This document shows, piece by piece, positions 1 through 6,203 of a stretch of DNA of 6,203 nucleotides. The notes under the pieces are model-generated. The model was not told the origin of the DNA, did not search any database, and saw nothing but the letters and a program-made list of their open reading frames with translations. The stretch comes from Acidobacteriaceae bacterium (lineage in GTDB: Bacteria > Acidobacteriota > Terriglobia > Terriglobales > Acidobacteriaceae): contig PLKU01000572.1 in NCBI GenBank assembly GCA_003140705.1, positions 933 through 7,135 on the forward strand, read 5' to 3'. Both the position numbers and the translations under genes were made by a program. Numbering within the stretch: position 1 is the first letter of the stretch; the number at the start of each line of letters is the position of its first letter.

Positions 1-598
1 TGTTAGTGGCGTGGTCGGCGACCCGCTCGAGGTTGCGAGCCACGAGCAGTGCGTCGAGAGCTTGACGGGTTACGTCCGGGTTCTCGTTCATGGATTTGAC
101 CAGTACGATGAAGGCTTCGTCTTTCATCCGATCGACCACGTTATCCATCTCGAGCACGGCCTGGGCGAGTTCGGCTTTTCCTTCGATAAACGATTCCAGG
201 GCACGGCGGACCATGGCGGAAACGGCCGCGGCCATGCGGGGGATGTCGACGGGCAGGTCGGCTTTGGGCAGCTCGACCATGTCCATGACCCGCTCGGCGA
301 TGTTGACGGCTTGATCGCCCACTCGTTCCAGGTTGGAATTGATCTTGGTCACCGCCAGAATGAAGCGCAGATCCACGGCCATCGGTTGCTGCATGGCGAG
401 AAGGTCAAACGCCAACTCATCAATTTCGCGCTCGGTGATGTTGATTTGGCTCTCGCCTTCGAGCACCATGTGGCAACGGGCCAAGTCGCGGTCAATGTAC
501 GCCTGGCAAGCGCGGTCGACAGCTTGTTCGGCCAGCCCGCCCATGCGAAGCAGGCGTGCCCGGAGTTCGTCGAGTCCTTGGTGAAAACGGCTGCGCAT
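1..598 (-). CDS. phoU: Phosphate-specific transport system accessory protein PhoU (3' end beyond window)
   Basis: PhoU is a cytoplasmic helical-bundle protein that restrains the phosphate-sensing histidine kinase and the Pst transporter when phosphate is plentiful. The 199 residues visible form two homologous three-helix halves. Each half carries the family's metal-binding E-x-x-x-D signature: NLERVGDQAVNIAERV (E91, D95) in the first and ARNLERVADHATN (E191, D195) in the second, where the window ends. The segment QQPMAVDLRFILAVTKINSN (residues 70-89), leading into the first motif, is also typical. PhoU proteins usually run to about 220-240 residues, so perhaps 20-40 C-terminal residues lie outside the window; this is a window edge and not a broken gene. 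The ATG at 598-596 shares its A with the pstB stop codon (TAATG), which implies translational coupling and fixes the start. As the last visible gene of pstC-pstA-pstB-phoU, it sits in its classic position. Confidence 0.96.
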   Translation of the reverse strand, partial: MRSRFHQGLDELRARLLRMGGLAEQAVDRACQAYIDRDLARCHMVLEGESQINITEREIDELAFDLLAMQQPMAVDLRFILAVTKINSNLERVGDQAVNIAERVMDMVELPKADLPVDIPRMAAAVSAMVRRALESFIEGKAELAQAVLEMDNVVDRMKDEAFIVLVKSMNENPDVTRQALDALLVARNLERVADHATN

Positions 599-1359
599 TA
601 TCCAAACCTGCCTGTAATGTAGTCTTCCGTACGTTTGTCGGACGGGGTAGTAAAAATCCTCTCGGTTTTGTCGAATTCGATCAGCTCGCCCAGCAGGAAG
701 AAACCGGTGAACTCTGCCACCCGGGACGCCTGTTGCATGTTATGGGTTACGATGACAATGGTAAAGCTTTCCTTGAGCTGGAAGATTAGTTCTTCGATCT
801 TGCCGGTCGAAATCGGGTCGAGGGCTGAGCAGGGCTCGTCCATGAGAAGCACTTCAGGCTGCACGGCGAGGGCGCGGGCAATGCACAGGCGCTGCTGCTG
901 GCCCCCGGAAAGGCTGGCCCCGGATTTCTTCTTGAGATTGTCCTTGACCTCATCCCAAAGCGCGGAGAGCTTCAGCGAACGCTCGACAATGTCATCCAGG
1001 CGTTTGTGCTCGCGGAAGCCGTTCAGCTTGAGGCCCGCCGCCACGTTGTCATAGATCGACATGGTGGGGAACGGGTTGGGCTTCTGAAAAACCATGCCGA
1101 TGCGGCGGCGGATGGCGACCGCCGAGGTTCCGTTATAGACGTCCAGGTCGCCGATGCGAACTCTACCGGTGGCATGGGCCTCGGGAACGGTTTCGTGCAT
1201 GCGGTTCAGGCAGCGCACAAACGTGCTCTTGCCGCAGCCCGAGGGCCCGATCAGCGCCGTCGCCTGGTTGGCCGGGATGTTCAGATTAATGTCCTGCAGC
1301 GTGTGTGTGATCCCGTACCACGCGTTCAGGTTCGATACCCAATTCCAACTCCCACTCAG
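598..1359 (-). CDS. pstB: Phosphate ABC transporter ATP-binding protein PstB (proposed CTG start)
   Basis: PstB is the cytoplasmic ATPase that powers phosphate import through the PstC-PstA channel. Numbered from the proposed CTG start (253 aa), it has the full ABC set: Walker [10 protein letters not shown] (38-46), Q-loop in [12 protein letters not shown] (Q92), signature LSGGQQQR (from 150), Walker B VLLMDEP (170-176, catalytic E175), D-loop SALD (178-181) and H-loop H206 in VTHNMQQ. The C-terminus EDYITGRFG is typical of PstB. Family length is about 250-260 residues. Homology begins around the NLNAWYG segment (residues 11-17), and no ATG, GTG or TTG lies in frame near it. The nearest are ATG 1467 and GTG 1452, which would add 36 or 31 residues that overlap the pstA coding region and resemble nothing in PstB. 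The CTG at 1359-1357 forms CTGA with the pstA stop and follows GGGAG by 4 nt, so I prefer it. Function is very secure; the start is inferred. Confidence 0.93.
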   Translation of the reverse strand: MSGSWNWVSNLNAWYGITHTLQDINLNIPANQATALIGPSGCGKSTFVRCLNRMHETVPEAHATGRVRIGDLDVYNGTSAVAIRRRIGMVFQKPNPFPTMSIYDNVAAGLKLNGFREHKRLDDIVERSLKLSALWDEVKDNLKKKSGASLSGGQQQRLCIARALAVQPEVLLMDEPCSALDPISTGKIEELIFQLKESFTIVIVTHNMQQASRVAEFTGFFLLGELIEFDKTERIFTTPSDKRTEDYITGRFG

Positions 1360-2222
1360 CTCGCTCCCTTCAAAACGCCGCGACTGGTCACATACCGCAC
1401 CAGCGAAACCGCGGCCACAATCAAAACAATCAACACCAGAGATCCTGCCCACGCCAGCTTGTGCCACTCATCGTAGGGCGAGAGCGCGTAGACATAAATC
1501 TGCAGCGGCAGGGCCGCCATCGCTTCATTCGGATTCACGGTCCAGTTGGAGTTGCCGAACGCCGTAAAGATCAGCGGAGCCGTCTCGCCCGCCACGCGTG
1601 CAAAGGCCAACATGCAACCCGTAATGATGCCCGGCGATGCGGTCTTAACAGTAATGGCCAATACTGATCGCCAGTTCGGGACACCAAGCGCGAGAGCGGC
1701 CTCGCGCACTGCGTGCGGAACCATCAGCAGCATTTCTTCGGTGGTGCGGCAGACGGTGGGGATCATCATGATCCCTAGCGCAACGCCACCGGACAATGCC
1801 GAGAAATGCTTCTGCGGCACGACTATCAACGAGTAGATCGCAATTCCCATCACGATGGAGGGCACACCGTTGAGTACATCGGCTGTAAAGCGAATTGCCG
1901 TAGCCAGCCTGCTGCCGCGTCCGAATTCGGCAAGGAAAATGCCCCCGCTGATTCCGACCGGGACACCGATCAGGCTGCCAACTCCGAGCAAAATCGCCGA
2001 CCCCACGATTGCGTTCGCCATTCCCCCGCCAAGCTCGCCTACGGGAACAGGATTGCGGGTAAAGAAGTCCAAATTGAGCGAGACGGCGCCCTTGTAAATC
2101 AGATACACAAAGATTGCCACCAAAGGTGCGATCACCAGAATGGTCGAAAGTACCGCCAGCCCGCTCGCCAGACCATCGGTCAGCGTTCGTATCCTCGCTC
2201 GAGTTTTATATTCAGTCGGCAG
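1356..2222 (-). CDS. pstA: Phosphate ABC transporter permease PstA (proposed CTG start)
   Basis: PstA is one of two inner-membrane subunits that form the phosphate channel. From the proposed CTG the protein has 288 residues, within the usual range of about 280-300. It shows a short basic N-terminus ([13 protein letters not shown]), a first membrane helix (about 20-44), the conserved [11 protein letters not shown] segment (about 65-75), and further helices. The EAA loop that contacts PstB is [15 protein letters not shown] (173-187), followed by RVAGETAPL (209-217), diagnostic of PstA. The reading frame is open from the TAG at 2240-2238, and between that stop and position 2135 there is no in-frame ATG, GTG or TTG. 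The first conventional start, GTG 2135, would begin at residue 30, in the middle of the first membrane helix, and remove the cytoplasmic N-terminus. The CTG at 2222-2220 has GGAG 8 nt upstream. The gene follows pstC after 47 nt and overlaps pstB by 3 nt. Function is very secure; the start is inferred. Confidence 0.93.
   Translation of the reverse strand: MPTEYKTRARIRTLTDGLASGLAVLSTILVIAPLVAIFVYLIYKGAVSLNLDFFTRNPVPVGELGGGMANAIVGSAILLGVGSLIGVPVGISGGIFLAEFGRGSRLATAIRFTADVLNGVPSIVMGIAIYSLIVVPQKHFSALSGGVALGIMMIPTVCRTTEEMLLMVPHAVREAALALGVPNWRSVLAITVKTASPGIITGCMLAFARVAGETAPLIFTAFGNSNWTVNPNEAMAALPLQIYVYALSPYDEWHKLAWAGSLVLIVLIVAAVSLVRYVTSRGVLKGAS
1364..1368 (-). promoter_or_regulatory. Putative ribosome binding site for the pstB CTG start
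   Basis: On the minus strand GGGAG lies 4 nt before the CTG at 1359, inside the last codons of pstA. The spacing is a little short, but the CTGA stop-start overlap would allow ribosomes finishing pstA to re-initiate. It is the main sequence evidence for the CTG over the distant ATG at 1467. Confidence 0.5.
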
Positions 2223-2230
2223 CTTGAGCT

Positions 2231-2234
2231 CTCC
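2231..2234 (-). promoter_or_regulatory. Putative ribosome binding site for the pstA CTG start
   Basis: Minus-strand GGAG, within GGCTGGAGAGCTCAAG, lies 8 nt before the CTG at 2222, close to ideal Shine-Dalgarno spacing. It sits in the 47-nt gap after pstC. Its position supports CTG 2222 over the GTG at 2135. Confidence 0.55.
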
Positions 2235-2269
2235 AGCCTATGTTTCCTTGTCACAAATTGCTGCAGTTC

Positions 2270-3361
2270 TCAACGAGTCTGCGCAGGCGCCCCACGCGTA
2301 ACCGCCCAAACTAGCATCCGTGCAATCGCATTGACGATGATGGTCACGACGAAGAGCGCCAAGCCGATTTCTATCAACGCACTCATGTGGAGTTCGTCCG
2401 AAGCTTCGCTAAACTCGTTCGCAATCACCGAAGCCATGGTGCTTCCATTGGCAAGGATGGAACGGTGAATTTCCGGACTATTTCCGATCACCATGGCCAC
2501 TGCCATGGTCTCGCCAAGCGCGCGGCCTAGGCCCAGAATAATCGCGCCCACAATGCCGATGCGTGCGTTTCGCAACACGGCAATTCTGATCATCTCCCAG
2601 CGGGTTGCGCCCAGGGCCAGGACCGCCTCGCGCTGGGAGTGCGGAACTGTGCTCATTACTTCCCGCGTGAGAGAAGAAATGATGGGCAGGATCATCACCG
2701 CCAGGATGACCCCGGCCGTTAGAAAGCCGAGACCAGTGGGATTGTCATCGCTCGTCAATCCCGTCCATCCAAGCAGCTTGAACAACAACGGATTGACTTG
2801 TTCTCGCATGAGTGGCACGAGAATGGTCACGGCCCACAGGCCATAGATGACGCTGGGGATGGCTGCAAGCAACTCAGTGACAAACGCCAAAGGTCCACGC
2901 AGCAATTGAGGGCACATTTCAGTCAGGAAGATCGCGACGCCAATTGCAAGCGGCACCGCAATTAACAGAGCAAGAAACGAGGATACAAGCGTCCCGTAAA
3001 GGAATGGCAATGCGCTGAAGTGCCCGTTCACCGGGTCCCAGTACAACGGCAGCTTGGTGTCCGGATTGGTAAAGTGAGAAAAAAAGAACTTAAATCCGAA
3101 CTTGCTCCAGGCCAACTGACTACGCAGGACCAGCTCCGTCGCGATCAGCGCAACGATTCCGAAGATAGTAAGCGCGCAGATGACCATCAACCAATGAAAC
3201 CCGCGGTCGGCCCAAGCCGAATTGCCGCGAGACAGCAGATGCACGCGAACACGCGATACCTCGTTCGAGGCCCTGTTCCCTGGACCCTGGCCGCCAGGTG
3301 AGGGCGCTTCCGGCTGAAGTTGGGCTTGGGAAATGTGAATCTCAGGCATGTTGGCGTTCAC
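2270..3361 (-). CDS. pstC: Phosphate ABC transporter permease PstC
   Basis: PstC is the second channel-forming inner-membrane subunit of the phosphate importer and pairs with PstA. The 363-residue product has six likely membrane segments at about 57-79, 120-147, 160-185, 213-230, 268-293 and 327-350. Conserved PstC stretches are YGTLVSSFLALLIAVPLA (122-139), FLTEMCP, ELLAAIPSVIYGLW (163-176), the EAA loop REAVLALGATRWEMIRI (244-260), and LGLGRALGETMAVAMVIGN (276-294), which marks PstC and not PstA. ANEFSEA near 314-320 is also typical. The start at 3361 is GTG; an ATG four codons in (3349) is an equally possible start, and neither has a clear Shine-Dalgarno sequence. The N-terminus carries about 55 residues before the first helix, rich in Pro, Gly and Gln at first, longer than the short tail of E. 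coli PstC (about 319 aa in all). It is the first visible gene of the operon; no pstS precedes it. Confidence 0.95.
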   Translation of the reverse strand: MNANMPEIHISQAQLQPEAPSPGGQGPGNRASNEVSRVRVHLLSRGNSAWADRGFHWLMVICALTIFGIVALIATELVLRSQLAWSKFGFKFFFSHFTNPDTKLPLYWDPVNGHFSALPFLYGTLVSSFLALLIAVPLAIGVAIFLTEMCPQLLRGPLAFVTELLAAIPSVIYGLWAVTILVPLMREQVNPLLFKLLGWTGLTSDDNPTGLGFLTAGVILAVMILPIISSLTREVMSTVPHSQREAVLALGATRWEMIRIAVLRNARIGIVGAIILGLGRALGETMAVAMVIGNSPEIHRSILANGSTMASVIANEFSEASDELHMSALIEIGLALFVVTIIVNAIARMLVWAVTRGAPAQTR

Positions 3362-3427
3362 AGATATGAAGGCTACCGGGTCAATGTGAATGGCAGGTTA
3401 CAACGCTGCTAAATCAAGTGCATACAA

Positions 3428-3447
3428 GCAGACATTTTGGTGTTTGC
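3428..3447. promoter_or_regulatory. 20-bp interrupted dyad, possible operator
   Basis: GCAGACA and TGTTTGC flank a 6-nt centre (TTTTGG). The arms are inverted repeats at six of seven positions, and the odd pair would be G-U in plus-strand RNA. The shape and size fit a dimeric repressor or activator site. It lies about 67 bp upstream of the pstC start and 223 bp upstream of the GH78 ATG, so control of pstC is more likely if it is real. It lacks a T-tract, so it is not a typical terminator. One such dyad in about 300 bp could arise by chance. Confidence 0.3.
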
Positions 3448-3636
3448 CCACGCTGAAGCATGAATTCTACTGACACTGGCCTGCCTGAACTGAGTCGCGA
3501 CCCTTGTCCGGATTTCCATAACGCCGAGGACACCGAATGATGGCCTCGATGGAGCCAAGTATAGACTTTCAACCGCCCCGCATTCCGACGCCCTTCCTGG
3601 AGTGAAATATCCATTCAAGGCCCATCGATTTCCGGT

Positions 3637-3665
3637 AAGCTAGGGCTTGTTGTTGAGAAAGCTAG
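3637..3665 (+). repeat. Direct repeat AAGCTAG, two copies 22 bp apart
   Basis: AAGCTAG occurs at 3637-3643 and again at 3659-3665, immediately upstream of the GH78 ATG (3671). The 22-bp offset is about two turns of the helix, which would place both copies on one face of the DNA. Between them lies TTGTTGTTGAG, which contains alternative TTG starts for the hydrolase. The copies are short, so a regulatory role is only a suggestion. Confidence 0.3.
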
Positions 3666-3670
3666 ATCTT

Positions 3671-6157
3671 ATGCGCGTAGTTGTGACGCTCTTGGCACTC
3701 GCCCTTCCCGGCGTTGCCCTTCATACGCAGGCCATCGATTCCAGCACCGTCCAGCACTACCTTCAACCCGATCCGCCCCATCACAACTGGCAAGCCTCGT
3801 GGATCACGCACCCCACGGCTCCCCTGCGTGAGCCGGTCGTACTCCATTTCAGGCACACGCTCACACTAGCCGCTGTTCCCGCTAACTATTTGGTTCGCGT
3901 GTCCGCCGACAACCGCTTCATTCTCTTTGTGAACGGTCATCGAGTCGGTGATGGCCCGGCCCGTGGCGATTTGACCCACTGGCGCTACGAACGTATCGAC
4001 CTCTGCCCGTACCTTCAGCCTGGAACGAATCTGATCACCGCAACGGTCTGGAACTTCGGGGTTTATGCCCCAATCGCGCAAATGACTGACCGCACTGCCT
4101 TTCTGCTAGAGAGTGAGGCCACTGGGGCCGATTCAATCAGCACGCCGGCCGGTTGGCTGGTCGAGCAGGAGCAGGGGCAGCGTCCCGTCCCGCGTGTTGC
4201 CAATGGCTTCTGGGCTTACATGGCGTCCGGGCCTGGGGAAGAGATCGACGCCGCCAAATATGACTGGAACTGGCTAGATTCCGGAGTGACTGGCCCATCA
4301 TGGCTCGTTGCCACATCAGCGATTCGCGAAAGCATCTACCCGGATGTGAACAAAGGGCATTCAACCGACACAACCGGCGACAATCCATGGGGGCTGGTCC
4401 CGGATGAGCTTCCAGCGATGGAGTATATCGCGACAGACCCCGGAAAAGTGGTTCGGGCAGACCTATCCGAGGCTCATTCGGTTTCGATATTGATGGGCGA
4501 AGAGAGCGCCCATGTCACTGTCCAGACTGATTCATCCTCCCTGTCTTCCTTTCCGCGCAAGCCGGTGGTCATCGAACCGGGCAAACACATTCATCTCCTC
4601 CTGGACCGCGAGACCCTCACCACCGCCTATCCCCTGTTAACCGTGTCCGGTGGCAAAGGCGCAAACATCCGAATCACTTATTCAGAAGCTCTCTTCGACA
4701 AGAATCAGCACAAGGGGGACCGCAACGAGGTGAAGGATCGGGTTGCCCTCGGGATCTCTGACAGCTTTCTACCGGACGGGAGCGCCCATCGGTGCTTCGA
4801 GCCGCTCTGGTGGCGTACGTGGCGCTATCTTGACCTTGACATCCAGACCGGCGACCAGCCGCTGGCCTTGGAGTCCCTGACAGCCAACTTCACGGCCTAT
4901 CCGTTTGAAGAACGTGCCTCGTTTAGTTCCCCGGACCCAGAGCTGGCAAAGGTCTGGGAGATTAGTTGGCGCACTGCCCGGCTCGACGCCCATGAGACAT
5001 ACATGGATACGCCGTATTACGAGCAACTCCAGTATGCCGGCGATACCCGCGTCCAGGCTCTAATCTCTTACGCCGTAGCCGGTGATGACCGCCTGGCCCG
5101 CCAGGCCATTGAAGCGTTCGACCACTCCCGCAATCCGGACGGAATTACGCTCAGCCGCTACCCGAGCTCCCTAGTCCAAACGATTCCAACCTTTTCTTTG
5201 CTTTGGGTGGGAATGGTCCACGACTACTGGCTCTACCGTCCCGATCCTCAGCTGGTCCGATCCTCCCTCCCTGGAACCCGCACTGTTCTCGATTGGTTCG
5301 CGACTCACGTGCAGCCTGACGGTCTTCTGAACAAGCTGCCATGGTGGAGCTTTGTCGACTGGGTCTCTGAAAAACAAGAGATCCCGACCTACGATGCGCA
5401 CGGCGAGTCCTGCGTAACGACACTCGAGTATCTGGGAGCGCTGGGCGAAGCCACCGAAATGGAAAGGACCCTCGGCGATCCTCTCCGTTCAGCTCACTAC
5501 GAAACCATCGCTGCTCAAGTCCGTACGGGCATTTTCAACAAATGCTGGTCGGCTGAGCGTGGTTTGGTCGCCGACACTCCCGATAAAAAGAGCTTCAGCC
5601 AGCAGGCGAACATCCTGGCAGCCCTCTTCGATGTGGTCCCCCATGATCGCCAGCTGCAGGTTCTTCGGAACATTCTCGCCATTCAGCCGGGAACCACACC
5701 TGCCGGCGTTCTGAGCGCTTCGTATTACTTCCGCTTTTACCTGGCACGCGCATTGGACCACGCCGGTCTCGCAGATGAGTACCTCAATTCTATTGAGCCC
5801 TGGCGGAAGATGCTGGCACTGCACTTCAGCACCTGGCCCGAGGTCCCTGGCGATACCCGTTCGGATTCCCACGCCTGGACGGCGCATCCAATCTATGACC
5901 TGCTTACGTTGGTCGCCGGAATCGAACCTGCCAGCCCTGGATTTGCCTCCGTTCGCATTGCGCCACACATGGGTACGCTGCCATCCCTAACCGCAAGTTT
6001 TCCGCATCCTGCAGGGCCTATCAAGGTCGAATATCGCCGACGTGGAGATGGTCTGAACGCGACGATCACTTTGCCGGGCACTTTGACAGGGACCTTTGTC
6101 TTCAACGGAAAGGTCTGGCCACTCAAGGCGGGCCTGAACCATATCCAAACTCCGTAG
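3671..6157 (+). CDS. Secreted GH78 family (alpha-L-rhamnosidase-type) glycoside hydrolase
   Basis: GH78 enzymes invert and release terminal alpha-L-rhamnose from plant glycosides, pectic or microbial polysaccharides. The 828-residue product begins with a likely signal peptide (MRVVVTLLALALPGVAL, cleavage probably after HTQA, residue 21) with no lipobox cysteine, so export to the periplasm or outside is expected. A galactose-binding-like beta-sandwich follows, with NGHRVGDGPARGD (88-100). A second beta region ends in EPLWWRTWRYLDL (377-389), matching the family's R-T-x-R-Y segment. The (alpha/alpha)6 barrel spans about 415-750. The general acid is probably E451 in DTPYYEQLQYAGDT (446-459), and the general base E724 in STWPE, with H734 nearby. 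A C-terminal beta domain (about 751-828) resembles the rhamnosidase C module. I chose ATG 3671; the upstream TTGs at 3647, 3650 and 3653 would add up to eight residues ahead of the signal peptide. GAGAAAG lies 9 nt before the ATG. The true substrate cannot be read from sequence. Confidence 0.87.
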   Translation: MRVVVTLLALALPGVALHTQAIDSSTVQHYLQPDPPHHNWQASWITHPTAPLREPVVLHFRHTLTLAAVPANYLVRVSADNRFILFVNGHRVGDGPARGDLTHWRYERIDLCPYLQPGTNLITATVWNFGVYAPIAQMTDRTAFLLESEATGADSISTPAGWLVEQEQGQRPVPRVANGFWAYMASGPGEEIDAAKYDWNWLDSGVTGPSWLVATSAIRESIYPDVNKGHSTDTTGDNPWGLVPDELPAMEYIATDPGKVVRADLSEAHSVSILMGEESAHVTVQTDSSSLSSFPRKPVVIEPGKHIHLLLDRETLTTAYPLLTVSGGKGANIRITYSEALFDKNQHKGDRNEVKDRVALGISDSFLPDGSAHRCFEPLWWRTWRYLDLDIQTGDQPLALESLTANFTAYPFEERASFSSPDPELAKVWEISWRTARLDAHETYMDTPYYEQLQYAGDTRVQALISYAVAGDDRLARQAIEAFDHSRNPDGITLSRYPSSLVQTIPTFSLLWVGMVHDYWLYRPDPQLVRSSLPGTRTVLDWFATHVQPDGLLNKLPWWSFVDWVSEKQEIPTYDAHGESCVTTLEYLGALGEATEMERTLGDPLRSAHYETIAAQVRTGIFNKCWSAERGLVADTPDKKSFSQQANILAALFDVVPHDRQLQVLRNILAIQPGTTPAGVLSASYYFRFYLARALDHAGLADEYLNSIEPWRKMLALHFSTWPEVPGDTRSDSHAWTAHPIYDLLTLVAGIEPASPGFASVRIAPHMGTLPSLTASFPHPAGPIKVEYRRRGDGLNATITLPGTLTGTFVFNGKVWPLKAGLNHIQTP

Positions 6158-6162
6158 CAGAC

Positions 6163-6176
6163 GGACAAAGTTGTCC
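6163..6176. repeat. Short inverted repeat after the GH78 stop
   Basis: GGACAA and TTGTCC flank AG, 5 bp past the stop codon. In RNA this would fold as a 5-bp stem with a 4-nt loop. No U-tract follows, so it is a weak candidate for a terminator or mRNA-end structure. The remaining bases to 6203 show nothing I can assign; ATGs at 6192 and 6198 might begin another gene, but too little of it is present to tell. Confidence 0.25.
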
Positions 6177-6203
6177 TCCGGCGGCTTGGAAATGCTCATG
6201 GAT

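Larger units (their letters stand above)
3362..3670. other. Divergent intergenic region between pstC and the GH78 gene
   Basis: This 309-nt stretch separates two divergent genes and must hold both sets of promoters unless pstC is transcribed from elsewhere. I see no convincing coding sequence. Two overlapping minus-strand frames of fewer than 70 codons (3409-3618) show no recognisable protein pattern. I could not identify a strong -35/-10 pair in either direction. A TATACT hexamer on the minus strand (3563-3558) has no good partner at 17 bp. The region has a 20-bp dyad and a short direct repeat, listed separately. No pstS remnant is evident. Confidence 0.7.

Noticed and set aside
11..622. Plus-strand open frame of 203 codons at the left end
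   Set aside because: It is antisense to phoU and pstB, and its His/Gly/Asp-rich composition is typical of a shadow frame. The minus strand encodes an unmistakable PhoU.
1806..2468. Plus-strand open frame of 220 codons across pstA and pstC
   Set aside because: Antisense to two well-supported permease genes and with no recognisable domain pattern.
3382..3403. Possible Pho box upstream of pstC (minus strand, TTGTAACCTGCCATTCACATTG)
   Set aside because: Read as two 11-bp half-sites it matches the E. coli CTGTCAT element at only about four of seven positions each, which is too weak to call.
3409..3618. Two short minus-strand frames in the intergenic region
   Set aside because: They overlap in different frames, have no recognisable motif, and lack a clear ribosome binding site. 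Nothing supports a gene.
3647..3670. TTG start at 3647 for the hydrolase
   Set aside because: ATG 3671 begins a compact signal peptide and has a weak but correctly spaced purine stretch. The upstream TTG adds eight residues with no family support, though it cannot be excluded.
5489..5968. Minus-strand open frame of 159 codons
   Set aside because: Antisense to the GH78 catalytic barrel; the plus frame carries the conserved residues.
6163..6176. Rho-independent terminator after the hydrolase
   Set aside because: The stem is only 5-6 bp with no U-tract behind it, so it is listed only as an inverted repeat.
5987..6199. Minus-strand frame beginning MSISKPPEDNF near the right edge
   Set aside because: The first residues look gene-like, but most of it is antisense to the conserved C-terminal domain of the hydrolase, and no protein family is recognisable.

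Overview
The window holds a phosphate-uptake operon on the minus strand and, diverging from it, one large secreted glycoside hydrolase on the plus strand. Moderately GC-rich DNA and the look of the Pst proteins and the GH78 enzyme suggest a Gram-negative heterotroph that degrades plant or microbial polysaccharides. Acidobacteriota is my best guess, but this rests on impression and not on a marker gene.

Minus strand, read from about 3361 down to 1: pstC (permease), pstA (permease), pstB (ATPase) and phoU (negative regulator, cut off by the window edge). The genes are packed tightly: pstC-pstA are 47 nt apart, pstA-pstB overlap by 3 nt, and pstB-phoU overlap by 1 nt (TAATG). Together they encode the membrane and ATPase parts of the high-affinity phosphate ABC transporter plus the protein that links transporter state to the phosphate-sensing two-component system. 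The periplasmic phosphate-binding gene pstS, which often leads such operons, is not in front of pstC.

Both pstA and pstB appear to lack a usable ATG, GTG or TTG start at the place where homology requires one. Each has an in-frame CTG there, preceded by a purine-rich Shine-Dalgarno-like stretch. The pstB CTG also overlaps the pstA stop as CTGA. Automated annotation would probably truncate pstA within its first membrane helix and over-extend pstB by 36 residues.

The region from 3362 to 3670 (309 nt) separates the two divergent units. I see no credible gene in it. It holds a near-perfect 20-bp dyad (3428-3447) and a 7-bp direct repeat at 22-bp spacing (3637-3665) just upstream of the hydrolase, both possible operators.

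Plus strand, 3671-6157: an 828-residue GH78 (alpha-L-rhamnosidase-type) enzyme with a signal peptide, N-terminal beta-sandwich modules, an (alpha/alpha)6 catalytic barrel with both expected carboxylates, and a C-terminal beta domain. The last 46 bases hold only a short inverted repeat. I found no RNA gene, CRISPR array, insertion sequence or defence system, and no clear evidence of a new multi-gene system. The non-canonical starts are the most interesting point.
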